From G051903925 sp051903925 (GTDB taxonomy: Bacteria > Pseudomonadota > Alphaproteobacteria > Zavarziniales > Zavarziniaceae), in the NCBI RefSeq assembly GCF_051903925.1, contig NZ_CP173678.1:2108001-2172000 (forward strand): 64,000 nt of DNA, written 5' to 3'. Of this stretch, positions 51,802-59,914 are shown one piece after another; within the stretch, counting starts at the first letter, position 1, and each line of letters begins with the position of its first letter. The notes beneath the pieces are model-generated. The model was not told the origin of the DNA. It searched no databases and saw nothing but the letters and a program-made list of their open reading frames with translations. A program made the translations under genes and the position numbers.

Positions 51802-52061
51802 ACCTCGCCCACGAAGCCCAGGAGCGTGTTCGCCAGGGCTTCCTGCTTCAGGCCATAGTGCACGTTCTGGCCGCGCTTCTCCCGCCAGACAAGACCCGCA
51901 TTCTCGAGGATCGACAGATGCTTCGAGATGGCCGGCTGTGACATCACGTCGGCGAAGCGCTGCACGATTTCCCCCGCCGTCATGTCCGTCTTGGACAGAT
52001 AGGCGAGGATCAGCCGCCGCGGTGCAGACGACAGCGCTTCGAACACCTTGTCGATCGACAT
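51726..52061 (-). CDS. ArsR-family repressor, SdpR-like
   Basis: A 111-residue winged-helix protein. DKVFEALSSAPRRLILAYLS, then DMTAGEIVQRF and SQPAISKHLSILENAGLV match the SdpR/autorepressor group of ArsR proteins. The alpha3 cysteines of metal-sensing ArsR proteins are absent; one Cys is near the C-terminus. It probably represses itself and the divergent gene at 52189 through the palindrome at 52131, and is co-transcribed with the DCC protein. Confidence 0.88.
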   Translation of the reverse strand: MSIDKVFEALSSAPRRLILAYLSKTDMTAGEIVQRFADVMSQPAISKHLSILENAGLVWREKRGQNVHYGLKQEALANTLLGFVGEVCPRSRPLRRESAAAARRKTITPPA

Positions 52062-52130
52062 GCCTTCTCCGGACCACCATGGCCACCCCCAAACGTGTCA
52101 CCAGGTGAACCCCGCGACAAGCAGTTGATG

Positions 52131-52150
52131 ATATAACTATATAGTTATAT
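52131..52150. promoter_or_regulatory. Perfect 20-bp palindrome, candidate ArsR operator
   Basis: ATATAACTATATAGTTATAT is fully self-complementary and stands out in very GC-rich DNA. It lies between the divergent ArsR gene (start 52061) and epimerase gene (start 52189), where it could overlap both -10 regions. A second, shorter palindrome, TCACCAGGTGA, is at 52098-52108. Confidence 0.75.
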
Positions 52151-52188
52151 AACGGTCCAGTAACCGGAAATTGTGAACGGGTGCAGGC

Positions 52189-53184
52189 ATGCCAGTCAGC
52201 GTCGACACCGAACGTCTTGCATCCGGCCGCCACATCGTCATCGGAGGCGGCACCGGCTTCATCGGAAGCGCCCTGGCCCGGGCTCTCGTCGCCCGGGGCG
52301 ATCATGTGACCCTGATTTCCCGCCAGCCAGGGCCAGGCAGGATGACCTGGGCAGATCTGGAGAGGGATGGCCTGCCCCGCTGCGATGCCGTGGTCAACTT
52401 CGCGGGGCAGCACATCCTGGACCTGCGCCGCCGCTGGGACGACACCTACCGGCAGGAGGTCGTGCGCTCGCGCGTCGACACGACGCGCGCGCTTGTGAAG
52501 GCGATGAACGAAAGCGCCACACCGCCACTGCTGTTCATCTCCACGGCCGGCAAATGCTTCTATGGCACCCGTGAGCTCGACCAGGCCGAAGCGCATCCCG
52601 AACTGGACGAGGAATCGCAGCCGATGGGCCGCGACTTCCCCTCGGAACTCGTGGCCCTGTGGGAGGCGGCCGCCGATGGGGTGGACACACGGCGCATCCG
52701 TCATGCCAAGGTCCGGATTGGCGTCGTCCTGGGGGCTGTGGAGCGTACATCGCTGCTCGGCCGCCTTTGGCAGGTGGGGCGTGCGCGGGGCTTTCTTCCG
52801 CTGATCCGGTTGCCCTTCTGCCTGGGCGTCGGCGCGGTCATCGGGCGTGGGAGCCAACCCTTGCCCTGGGTCCATATCGCGGATGTCGTCGGCATCCTGC
52901 TGCATGTGATCGACCAGCGGGAAACCCAGGGTCGCTATAACGCCGTCGCGCCCGGCATCGTCACCAACCGCCAGTTCATCGAGGCATTGGCCCGTCGGCT
53001 GCGACGCCCCATCCTGTGGTCAGTACCCGAGTGGCTGGTCCGCCGCGTGGTTGGGGACGAGCGGTCGTCGATCCTGCTGCGCGGCCAACTGGTCAAGCCG
53101 CGGCGGACGCTTGCGGCCGGCTACAGGTTCATCTATCCGGATCTGGTCCCGGCGCTCGAAGACCTCGTATACGTGACGATCTAG
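52189..53184 (+). CDS. NAD-dependent epimerase-like protein (YfcH/TIGR01777 type)
   Basis: A 331-residue extended SDR. The cofactor loop is VIGGGTGFIGSALARAL (about residue 18), VVNFAGQHILDLRRRW is typical of the YfcH group, and the C-terminal DUF1731-like region has PLPWVHIADVVGILLHVI, YNAVAPGIVTNRQF and LVKPRRTLAAGYRFIYP. The substrate of this family is unknown. It is divergent from the ArsR/DCC pair and 14 bases before ubiG. Confidence 0.9.
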   Translation: MPVSVDTERLASGRHIVIGGGTGFIGSALARALVARGDHVTLISRQPGPGRMTWADLERDGLPRCDAVVNFAGQHILDLRRRWDDTYRQEVVRSRVDTTRALVKAMNESATPPLLFISTAGKCFYGTRELDQAEAHPELDEESQPMGRDFPSELVALWEAAADGVDTRRIRHAKVRIGVVLGAVERTSLLGRLWQVGRARGFLPLIRLPFCLGVGAVIGRGSQPLPWVHIADVVGILLHVIDQRETQGRYNAVAPGIVTNRQFIEALARRLRRPILWSVPEWLVRRVVGDERSSILLRGQLVKPRRTLAAGYRFIYPDLVPALEDLVYVTI

Positions 53185-53198
53185 CGACAGGATGCCCC

Positions 53199-53957
53199 AT
53201 GCTGCGCAAGGATGAACGGCGGCCCTATCCCCTTGCGGCGGGGACTGCCGATCCCGTGGAAGTCGCACGGTTCAACGCGCTGGCCGACGAATGGCACAAG
53301 CCCGATGGCGCGTTCAAGCGGGTCCACGCCTTCAATGCCGCCCGCGTCGGTCACTTGGCGGCGCGACTGCCGGTCCTGTGCGGGCGCGACCCGGCGGGGC
53401 TGCTGCCGCTGGGGGGCTTGCGCCTGCTCGACGTCGGCTGTGGTGCCGGACTGGTGGCGGAGGCCATGGTCCGCCTGGGGGCTGAGGTCACGGGCGTCGA
53501 CGCGGCCGAGCGGAACATCCAGGTCGCGCGTCGGCACGCTGCCAGCGGTGGCCTCGACATCGCCTATCGCCAGGCCTTGGCGGAAGACGTGGACGGCACG
53601 TTCGACATCGTCCTGTCGCTTGAGGTCGTGGAGCATGTCGCCGACCTGACCCAGTTCCTGGGCGCATTGGGCCGTTGTGTCGCGCCTGGAGGGGTGTTGG
53701 TCATCGGGACCCTGAACCGCACCCTGCGCTCGTTCGTGAAGGCGATCGTGGGCGCGGAGTACGTCATGCGCTGGCTGCCGCGCGGCACCCATGACTGGCG
53801 CAAGTTCGTCCGGCCGCAGGAGCTCGAGGCAGGTCTCGGCCGCCACGGGTTCAGCGTGCTGGAGCGCACGGGCGTCGGCTTCAACCCCCTGACCGGGCAA
53901 TGGACCCTGGGCGCCGATACCAGCGCCACCTACCTTCAGTTTCACCGCAAGGCCTGA
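53199..53957 (+). CDS. ubiG: Ubiquinone biosynthesis O-methyltransferase
   Basis: A 252-residue SAM methyltransferase that carries out both O-methylations of ubiquinone synthesis. Diagnostic pieces are EVARFNALADEWHKPDGAFK near the N-terminus, motif I LLDVGCGAGLVAEAM, VTGVDAAERNIQVA, LSLEVVEHVAD and the later AEYVMRWLPRGTHDWRKFV. The ATG at 53199 has AGGA upstream. It follows the epimerase-like gene closely and may share its promoter. Confidence 0.95.
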   Translation: MLRKDERRPYPLAAGTADPVEVARFNALADEWHKPDGAFKRVHAFNAARVGHLAARLPVLCGRDPAGLLPLGGLRLLDVGCGAGLVAEAMVRLGAEVTGVDAAERNIQVARRHAASGGLDIAYRQALAEDVDGTFDIVLSLEVVEHVADLTQFLGALGRCVAPGGVLVIGTLNRTLRSFVKAIVGAEYVMRWLPRGTHDWRKFVRPQELEAGLGRHGFSVLERTGVGFNPLTGQWTLGADTSATYLQFHRKA

Positions 53958-54069
53958 AATCGGCGCCAATCGGGACATTGCGGGCATTCGAACGTTGCAG
54001 AGCGGGCCGCCTTGCGGCCTCCTATGTAATGGCGGTACAGATCGCCCGATCCTGGAGCCCGCTTCGATC

Positions 54070-54882
54070 ATGACGTCCGGCCCTTCGCCCTCCGGTGGCC
54101 TTCCCCTTGTTGGCGTGCCCTCCTGCTCCCGCCTCATCGACGGCCATCCGTTCTGTGTGGTGGGCGAGAAATACCTGACGGCCGTGGTCCTGGGGGCCAG
54201 GGCGCTGCCGCTGGTGATCCCGTCGCTTGAGGCGGCACTCGACCCCGATGCGGCGCTGGAGCCGCTGGACGGCCTGCTGCTGACCGGCAGCCCCTCCAAT
54301 GTCGACCCGGCCCTTTATGGCGGCGCCGCCGCGCGCGAGGGCGTGCTGGCCGATGCCCAGCGCGACCGGACGACGCTGCCGATCATCCGCGCCGCGATCC
54401 GGCGCGGCCTGCCGATCTTTGCCATCTGCCGCGGCTTCCAGGAGCTGAACGTCGCGATGGGCGGCACCCTGCACCAGCATGTCGAGGAACTGCCGGGCCG
54501 CTTCGACCATCGCGCACCCAAGGATGTGTCGCGCGAGGTCGCCTATGCCGACCGCCATCCCGTGGCGCTGCTGGAGGGGGGGCAACTGCGCGCGCTCCTG
54601 GGCGCCGGCACGATTCAGGTCAATTCCCTGCACGGCCAGGGCATCGACCGCGTGGCCGACGGCCTGGTGGTCGAGGCGACGGCCGCGGACGGCACGATCG
54701 AGGCCGTCCGCATCGACGGCCATCCCAGCTTCGGCTGGGGCTTCCAGTGGCACCCCGAATGGAAGCTGATGGAAAACCCGGTCAGCCTCACCCTGTTCGG
54801 CGCCTTCGCCGGGGCCGTGGCGGCGCACCGCCAGGCCCGGCTCGACGGGCGCCTCAAGAGCCTTAAGGCAGCAGCCGAGTAG
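54070..54882 (+). CDS. puuD: Gamma-glutamyl-GABA hydrolase-type class I amidotransferase
   Basis: A 270-residue peptidase C26/PuuD-type hydrolase. The nucleophile elbow is FAICRGFQELNVAMGG (Cys about residue 120), with the His-Glu pair in WGFQWHPEWKL; GLLLTGSPSNVDPALYGG is also typical. It would cleave gamma-glutamyl-amine products made by the adjacent glutamine-synthetase-like ligase (3 bases downstream), the last and first steps of the gamma-glutamylated putrescine route. The oxidase and dehydrogenase of that route are not in the window. Confidence 0.9.
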   Translation: MTSGPSPSGGLPLVGVPSCSRLIDGHPFCVVGEKYLTAVVLGARALPLVIPSLEAALDPDAALEPLDGLLLTGSPSNVDPALYGGAAAREGVLADAQRDRTTLPIIRAAIRRGLPIFAICRGFQELNVAMGGTLHQHVEELPGRFDHRAPKDVSREVAYADRHPVALLEGGQLRALLGAGTIQVNSLHGQGIDRVADGLVVEATAADGTIEAVRIDGHPSFGWGFQWHPEWKLMENPVSLTLFGAFAGAVAAHRQARLDGRLKSLKAAAE

Positions 54883-54885
54883 GGG

Positions 54886-56226
54886 ATGAAGGACATCGAG
54901 ACCTGGCTCAAGGAGCGGCGCGTCACCGAGATCGAATGCCTGGTACCGGACATGTCCGGGATCGCCCGGGGCAAGATCCTGCCGGCGCAGAAGTTCATCC
55001 GCAGCGCCGGCGACAAGTCGCTGCGCCTGCCGGAGAGCATCTTCACCCAGACGGTGACGGGGGAGTTCGTCGACTCCGACGTCGCCGACCCGGTCGAGCC
55101 CGACATCGTCCTGGTCCCCGATGCGGACACCCTGTCCCTGGTGCCCTGGTACAACGAGCCGACGGCGCAGGTCATCAACGACTGCGTCTATCGCGATGGC
55201 AAGCCGGTGCACGTGTCCCCGCGCCAGGTGCTGAAGAACATCATCAAGATGTATGCCGACCGCGGCTGGGCCGGGGTCGTGGCGCCGGAGCTTGAGTTCT
55301 TCCTGGTCGCCAAGAACACCGATCCCGACCTGCCCCTGACGCCGCCCATCGGTCGCTCCGGCCGGCCGGAGACGGGCAGCCAGTCCTATGGCATCGACGC
55401 GGTCAACGAATTCGATCCCATCTTCGAGGATGTCTACCGTGCCTGCGACATCCAGGGCATCGACGTCGACACCCTGATCCACGAGGGCGGCACCGCCCAG
55501 TGCGAGATCAACTTCAACCATTCCGACCCGCTGTCGATGGCGGACCAGGCCTTTTTGTTCAAGCGCACCGTGCGCCAGGCGGCGCAGCGCCACGGCGTCT
55601 ATGCGACCTTCATGGCCAAGCCCTATTCGAACGAGCCGGGCAGCGCCATGCACGTCCACCAGTCGGTGGTCGACCTGGAGACGGGACGCAACTTGTTCGC
55701 GGACGAGGAGGGCAACGACAGCCCGCTGTTCCTGTCCTACATCGCCGGGCTGCAGAAGTACCTGCCCGCGGCGATGCCGATGATCGCGCCCAACGTGAAC
55801 TCCTACCGCCGCCTGACGCGGCACATGTCGGCCCCCATCAACGTGCATTGGGGGCGGGAGAACCGCACCGCCGGCCTGCGCGTGCCCGAGTCCGAGGCCA
55901 ATGCCCGGCGGGTGGAGAACCGCGTGCCGGGGGCCGATGCCAATCCCTATCTGGTGATCGCGGCGACGCTGGCCTGCGGCTATCTGGGCATGGTCAAGGG
56001 GCTGGAGCCGACGCCGCCGGTCGTCGGCAGCGCCTATCGCCTGAAATTCGCGCTGCCCCGCTACATGCCGGACGCGCTGCACAAGTTCCACGGCTCCGAC
56101 GATCTGCGCGAGACGCTGGGCGACGACTTCGTGACCCTGCTGATCGAGATCAAGCAGGCCGAGCACGACGCCTATCAGCAGGTCATCAGCGCCTGGGAGC
56201 GCGAGCACCTGCTGCTCAATGTCTGA
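54886..56226 (+). CDS. puuA: Gamma-glutamylputrescine-synthetase-like ligase
   Basis: A 446-residue glutamine-synthetase-family ligase. CLVPDMSGIARGKILPAQKF at the start, APELEFFLV (metal Glu), FNHSDPLSMADQAFLFKRT, SAMHVHQSV and NVNSYRRLTRHMSAP match PuuA-type enzymes. The predicted reaction is ATP-driven ligation of glutamate to an amine such as putrescine. It is paired with puuD and overlaps pyrF by 8 bases. It is a distant paralogue of the gene at 10748. Confidence 0.9.
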   Translation: MKDIETWLKERRVTEIECLVPDMSGIARGKILPAQKFIRSAGDKSLRLPESIFTQTVTGEFVDSDVADPVEPDIVLVPDADTLSLVPWYNEPTAQVINDCVYRDGKPVHVSPRQVLKNIIKMYADRGWAGVVAPELEFFLVAKNTDPDLPLTPPIGRSGRPETGSQSYGIDAVNEFDPIFEDVYRACDIQGIDVDTLIHEGGTAQCEINFNHSDPLSMADQAFLFKRTVRQAAQRHGVYATFMAKPYSNEPGSAMHVHQSVVDLETGRNLFADEEGNDSPLFLSYIAGLQKYLPAAMPMIAPNVNSYRRLTRHMSAPINVHWGRENRTAGLRVPESEANARRVENRVPGADANPYLVIAATLACGYLGMVKGLEPTPPVVGSAYRLKFALPRYMPDALHKFHGSDDLRETLGDDFVTLLIEIKQAEHDAYQQVISAWEREHLLLNV

Positions 56227-56911
56227 TCCGCGCGCGCATCTGTGCGTGGCGCTCGACCTGCCCGATGTCGGGCAGGCGCGGGCGCTGGTCGCAGCGCTTC
56301 GCCCCCATGTCGGGTGGTTCAAGATCGGCCACCAGCTGATCTTTGCCGGCGGGCTGGACCTGGCCGCCGAACTGGCGGAGCAAGGTGCACGCGTCTTCCT
56401 GGACGCCAAGCTCTATGACATCGGCGAGACGGTGGCGAACGGCGTCGGCTCCATCCGTCGCCTGGGCGCGCAGTTGCTGACGGTTGAGGGCAATGCGCGC
56501 ACCGTCTCCGCAGCCGTCGCCGCGCGGGGCGACAGCGGCCTCAGGATCCTGGCCGTCACCGTGCTGACCGACCGCGACCAGGCGGACCTGGCGGCCGAGG
56601 GCCTGTCCGGGAGCGTGGCCGATCTGGTCGAACGCCGGGCCCGGGCCAGCCTGGACGCCGGGGCCGATGGCCTGATCTGCTCGACCCTGGAGATCGAGCG
56701 TCTGCGCGCGCTGGCGGGCCCAGGCCGGCTTCTGGTCGTGCCCGGCATCCGGCCCGAAGGGACCGAGAGCGGCGGGCAGAAGCGCATCGCAACCCCCGCT
56801 GCCGCGATCAGGGCCGGGGCCGACATCCTGGTGGTCGGCCGGCCGATCACGCGCAGCCCCGATCCCGCCGCCGCTGCGGCCGCCATTGTTGCGGAAATCG
56901 CCGCCGCCTGA
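56219..56911 (+). CDS. pyrF: Orotidine 5'-phosphate decarboxylase
   Basis: A 230-residue TIM-barrel enzyme of UMP synthesis. CVALDLPDVGQARALV, the catalytic FLDAKLYDIGETVANG (Asp-Lys-Asp set), VVPGIRPEG and ADILVVGRPITRSPDP are all present. The 8-base overlap with the upstream ligase couples a pyrimidine gene to an amine-catabolism operon, probably by chance of gene order. Confidence 0.95.
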   Translation: MSDPRAHLCVALDLPDVGQARALVAALRPHVGWFKIGHQLIFAGGLDLAAELAEQGARVFLDAKLYDIGETVANGVGSIRRLGAQLLTVEGNARTVSAAVAARGDSGLRILAVTVLTDRDQADLAAEGLSGSVADLVERRARASLDAGADGLICSTLEIERLRALAGPGRLLVVPGIRPEGTESGGQKRIATPAAAIRAGADILVVGRPITRSPDPAAAAAAIVAEIAAA

Positions 56912-57032
56912 GGCGCCTGGCTTCCGGCTGGAGAGCGCCTATGACGACGCCACAGATCGGCGGCTACCGAGGATGCGACCTCGCAGGGGCGCTGTGGATG
57001 CCTGGGCTGCTTCTGTCATCGTCGGCCTGAGA

Positions 57033-57182
57033 TCACGACCCATACATCGTGTCGCTGTTAAAGCCCGCTGGATTGAACGCAGCACCAATCATGGGGATGC
57101 GTGAGACGTCCGGACGTACCCAGGCTTCCCGCTGCGCGGTCGGCTCAACCAATTGCTCGTCGGCGTCCTCGATCTTGCCCAT
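57033..57182 (-). CDS. 49-residue RiPP-precursor-like peptide
   Basis: A short acidic peptide starting MGKIEDADEQLVEPTAQREA, followed by WVRPDVSRIPMIGAAFNPAG and FNSDTMYGS. The leader-like half with W-x-R-P and a small, Gly/Asn/Ser-rich C-terminus recall precursors of modified peptides in alphaproteobacteria. AAGAGGA lies 6 bases before the ATG at 57182, a much better site than most in this window, so translation is likely. No maturation enzyme is next to it; it is divergent from a TonB receptor and convergent with pyrF. The flanking 56912-57032 shows nothing. Confidence 0.6.
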   Translation of the reverse strand: MGKIEDADEQLVEPTAQREAWVRPDVSRIPMIGAAFNPAGFNSDTMYGS

Positions 57183-57384
57183 TTCGTCCTCTTTCTCTCC
57201 GGAGCAAGTGTGCCACGCGAACGTCGCGGGCGGAAGCCGTCCGTGAACGAACTGATATCGGCCGGGAGCTGAGGCTGGAGGGTCGGGGGGAAGACACCCT
57301 CGCTCGAACAAACTGCTCCATCCGGCCATCACCAGTTCGTTCCATCGCTGACCCATAACGGCGCGTCGCCGCGGCAAATCAGCG

Positions 57385-57405
57385 ATTGCGAGTCATTATT
57401 ATTTG
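57385..57405. promoter_or_regulatory. Candidate Fur box upstream of the TonB receptor
   Basis: ATTGCGAGTCATTATTATTTG, minus its last base, resembles the AT-rich Fur-box half-sites seen before siderophore receptors, and stands out from the GC-rich surroundings 114 bp upstream of the receptor start. The rest of the 336-bp gap (57183-57518) has no further gene. Confidence 0.4.
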
Positions 57406-57518
57406 TGAGATCGTCCTCCGCGTAGGCACGGTGGGTGCAGCAGCGGCGTGTCGAGGGCCATGCCGCTGCTGCGAGCGAGACGCAGTCGCGCACGCGAACT
57501 GTGGTTTTGGGGATAATC

Positions 57519-59837
57519 ATGAACATTGGGGGACGGGCCTTGGCCCGCATGGGCCGGGGCGTGGCGCTGGCTGCATTCGTCGTGGGTTTTCAAGGCTTTG
57601 GCGTCGCGCCGTCCGTGGCGCAAGGACAAGCCGAGGAGGTGCAGGCGGGCGCCGTGCGGCTCCGCCTGGCACCGGGAAGCCTGTCTTCCGTCCTTGATTC
57701 GTTCTCACGCCAGTCGGGCCTGACGGTCAGCGATCCGCAGGGCCTGGCCGCGGGCCTGAGCTCGCCTGGCCTGAACGCCGCGGTGCCTCCCCGGGATGCA
57801 CTGGGCCGGCTGCTGGCGGGCACCGGCCTGACCTATGCGCTCGACGGCTCCGTCGCGACCGTCGTCCCCGCCGCCACTGGTGCCGAAGCGGCAGGCGCCA
57901 TGGTCCTGCCCACATTGACCGTCTCCGGCGAACGGGTCGAGCGATCGGTCATGGACAGCCCGACCAGCATCGCCGTGTTCGACGAGGCGACGCTGGAACG
58001 GCGCGTTGGCACGCTGGCGACCGGCCGCGGCGTCCTGGAGAACACGGCGAACGTCACCACCACCGGCCAGGGCAGCCAGGCCCCGACCGTGCGCGGCATC
58101 GACGGCACGGGCCCCGCCAAGGGGGGCGATGCCTTCATCGCGGGGGTGCGGCCCCGCTTCAACGTTCAGGTCGACGGGCGCCCCAGCAGCTATAACGAGA
58201 TCGTCTATGGCGATGCGCCGTTCTGGGACGTGAAGCAGGTGGAGGTCCTGCGCGGGCCGCAAAGCACGATCCAGGGCCGCAACGCGATCGGCGGCGCGAT
58301 GATCGTGGAGACGAACGACCCCAGCTATGACTGGGAGTTCGGCGGCCGCATCATCGGCGGCAACCTGGAGACCTTCGACAGGGCGGCGGTCGTCTCTGGC
58401 CCCCTGGTCGCGGAGCAGCTGGCCTTCCGCCTGGCCGTCAACCACCGCCAGTCGCGCGACCAGGTCCACAATGCGGGCTTCGAGGATGTGGCGGATCCCA
58501 GCGACAAGGACTTGCTGAACGTCCGCGCCAAGCTGCTGATCGAGCCGCAGGCCTTGCCCGGCTTCACCACGCTCCTCACCGTCACTCATTCTGACGCGAC
58601 GTCGCCGCAGACGAGCGGCACGACCCGCCCGTTCGAGGATCACACCAACCTGGGCAGCTTCCAGCCGCAGTTCCAGGAGACGACGACCGGCGGCATCGCC
58701 CGGTCTTCGTGGGAGATCAACGACCAGTTCACTTTGGAAAACACGTTCACCTATACCAGCGTCGGCGTGATCCGCCGTGCTCCCGGGATCGGTGGCGGCA
58801 AGGTCGACATCGATGGGGATGAGATCCTGGTCGAGCCGCTTCTGCGCTATAACCTGGCGGGTGGCACGGTTCGCGGCATTGCTGCCGTGCACTATTTCCA
58901 CAACGAGCAGACCGAAGACTTCCTGTTCTTTGTCCCGTCGGTGTTCGAGGACGAGACCAACACCTATGCCGTGTTCGGCCAGGCCGACATTTCCCTGACC
59001 GATGCCCTGGACCTCACCATCGGCGGCCGTTACGAGAGCGAGCATCGCGAGCGGGTGGGGCGCAGCACGCTGTTCCCCATCGCGTTCGAGGAGACGTTCG
59101 ACGCCTTCCTGCCGCGCTTCGGCCTGACCTGGTACCTGGGCGACGAATGGACGACGGGCGTCACCATCGCCCGCGGCTTCAATGCAGGGGGGGCCGGCGT
59201 CACATTCGGCAATCCCGTCACGGCCTATATCTACGATGCCGAGTATGTCTGGAACTACGAGGCGTTCGGCCGGGCCGACCTGATGGACGGCGCGCTGCAG
59301 CTGACCGGCAACATCTTCTTCGCGGACTATGACGGGCTGCAGCTGCCGTTCCAGCTGGGCCCGCTGTCGACCGTCATCCGCAATGCGGAGCGGGCGACGA
59401 CCTATGGCGTGGAACTGGGGGCCCGCTATCGCGTGGCGCCGGGCCTGACCGTGTTCGGTGATATCGGCGTGCTGCGCACCGCGATCGAGGACTATCCCGG
59501 ATCTGGCGTGGAGGGCAACGACCTGCCCTTTTCCCCCGGATTCACCGCGGCATTCGGTGTCGACTACGAGCACCAGAGTGGTTTCGACGCGGGAATCGAT
59601 GTGCGCTACTCCGATTCCTACTTCTCCGACGTCGACAATATCGGCCGCTTCCGCACCGATGACTATGTGAAGGTTAACGGGCAGGTGGGCTATACCTATG
59701 GCTCGATGCGGGTGTTCGCCTACATGGCCAACATCTTCAACGACGAATCGCCGCTCCTTCTCTCGGATTTCGGCACCCTGACGGCTCAGCTCAACGCGCC
59801 ACGGACCTGGGGCCTGGGCCTGGAGGCACATTTCTGA
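57519..59837 (+). CDS. TonB-dependent siderophore receptor with STN domain
   Basis: A 772-residue outer-membrane receptor. A signal peptide (about residues 1-36, ending VAQGQ) is followed by an STN signalling domain (LDSFSRQSGLTVSDPQGLA to GTGLTYALDG, about 50-115), a TonB box region (LPTLTVSGERV), the plug (TVRGIDGTG, LRGPQSTIQGRNAIGGAM) and a barrel that ends in the expected aromatic residue (LGLEAHF). STN domains usually talk to a FecR-type anti-sigma factor, but no fecIR genes are adjacent. GGGGAT lies 6 bases before the ATG. Confidence 0.93.
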   Translation: MNIGGRALARMGRGVALAAFVVGFQGFGVAPSVAQGQAEEVQAGAVRLRLAPGSLSSVLDSFSRQSGLTVSDPQGLAAGLSSPGLNAAVPPRDALGRLLAGTGLTYALDGSVATVVPAATGAEAAGAMVLPTLTVSGERVERSVMDSPTSIAVFDEATLERRVGTLATGRGVLENTANVTTTGQGSQAPTVRGIDGTGPAKGGDAFIAGVRPRFNVQVDGRPSSYNEIVYGDAPFWDVKQVEVLRGPQSTIQGRNAIGGAMIVETNDPSYDWEFGGRIIGGNLETFDRAAVVSGPLVAEQLAFRLAVNHRQSRDQVHNAGFEDVADPSDKDLLNVRAKLLIEPQALPGFTTLLTVTHSDATSPQTSGTTRPFEDHTNLGSFQPQFQETTTGGIARSSWEINDQFTLENTFTYTSVGVIRRAPGIGGGKVDIDGDEILVEPLLRYNLAGGTVRGIAAVHYFHNEQTEDFLFFVPSVFEDETNTYAVFGQADISLTDALDLTIGGRYESEHRERVGRSTLFPIAFEETFDAFLPRFGLTWYLGDEWTTGVTIARGFNAGGAGVTFGNPVTAYIYDAEYVWNYEAFGRADLMDGALQLTGNIFFADYDGLQLPFQLGPLSTVIRNAERATTYGVELGARYRVAPGLTVFGDIGVLRTAIEDYPGSGVEGNDLPFSPGFTAAFGVDYEHQSGFDAGIDVRYSDSYFSDVDNIGRFRTDDYVKVNGQVGYTYGSMRVFAYMANIFNDESPLLLSDFGTLTAQLNAPRTWGLGLEAHF

Positions 59838-59914
59838 TCGCCGAGGATGATTTTGAGACTCAGTTGCGGTATCAGCATGAGCAGCATACCGGCGCCAGCA
59901 GGGGAGTTTGAGGG

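Noticed and set aside
51343..52905. A 520-residue minus-strand frame covering the ArsR and epimerase regions
   Set aside because: Only its C-terminal part is a real (DCC) domain. The rest lies antisense to the epimerase-like gene and out of frame with ArsR.
57033..57182. Canonical lasso peptide precursor
   Set aside because: No Gly start with Asp/Glu at ring position 7-9 and no lasso cyclase or protease nearby, so only a general RiPP-like label is used.
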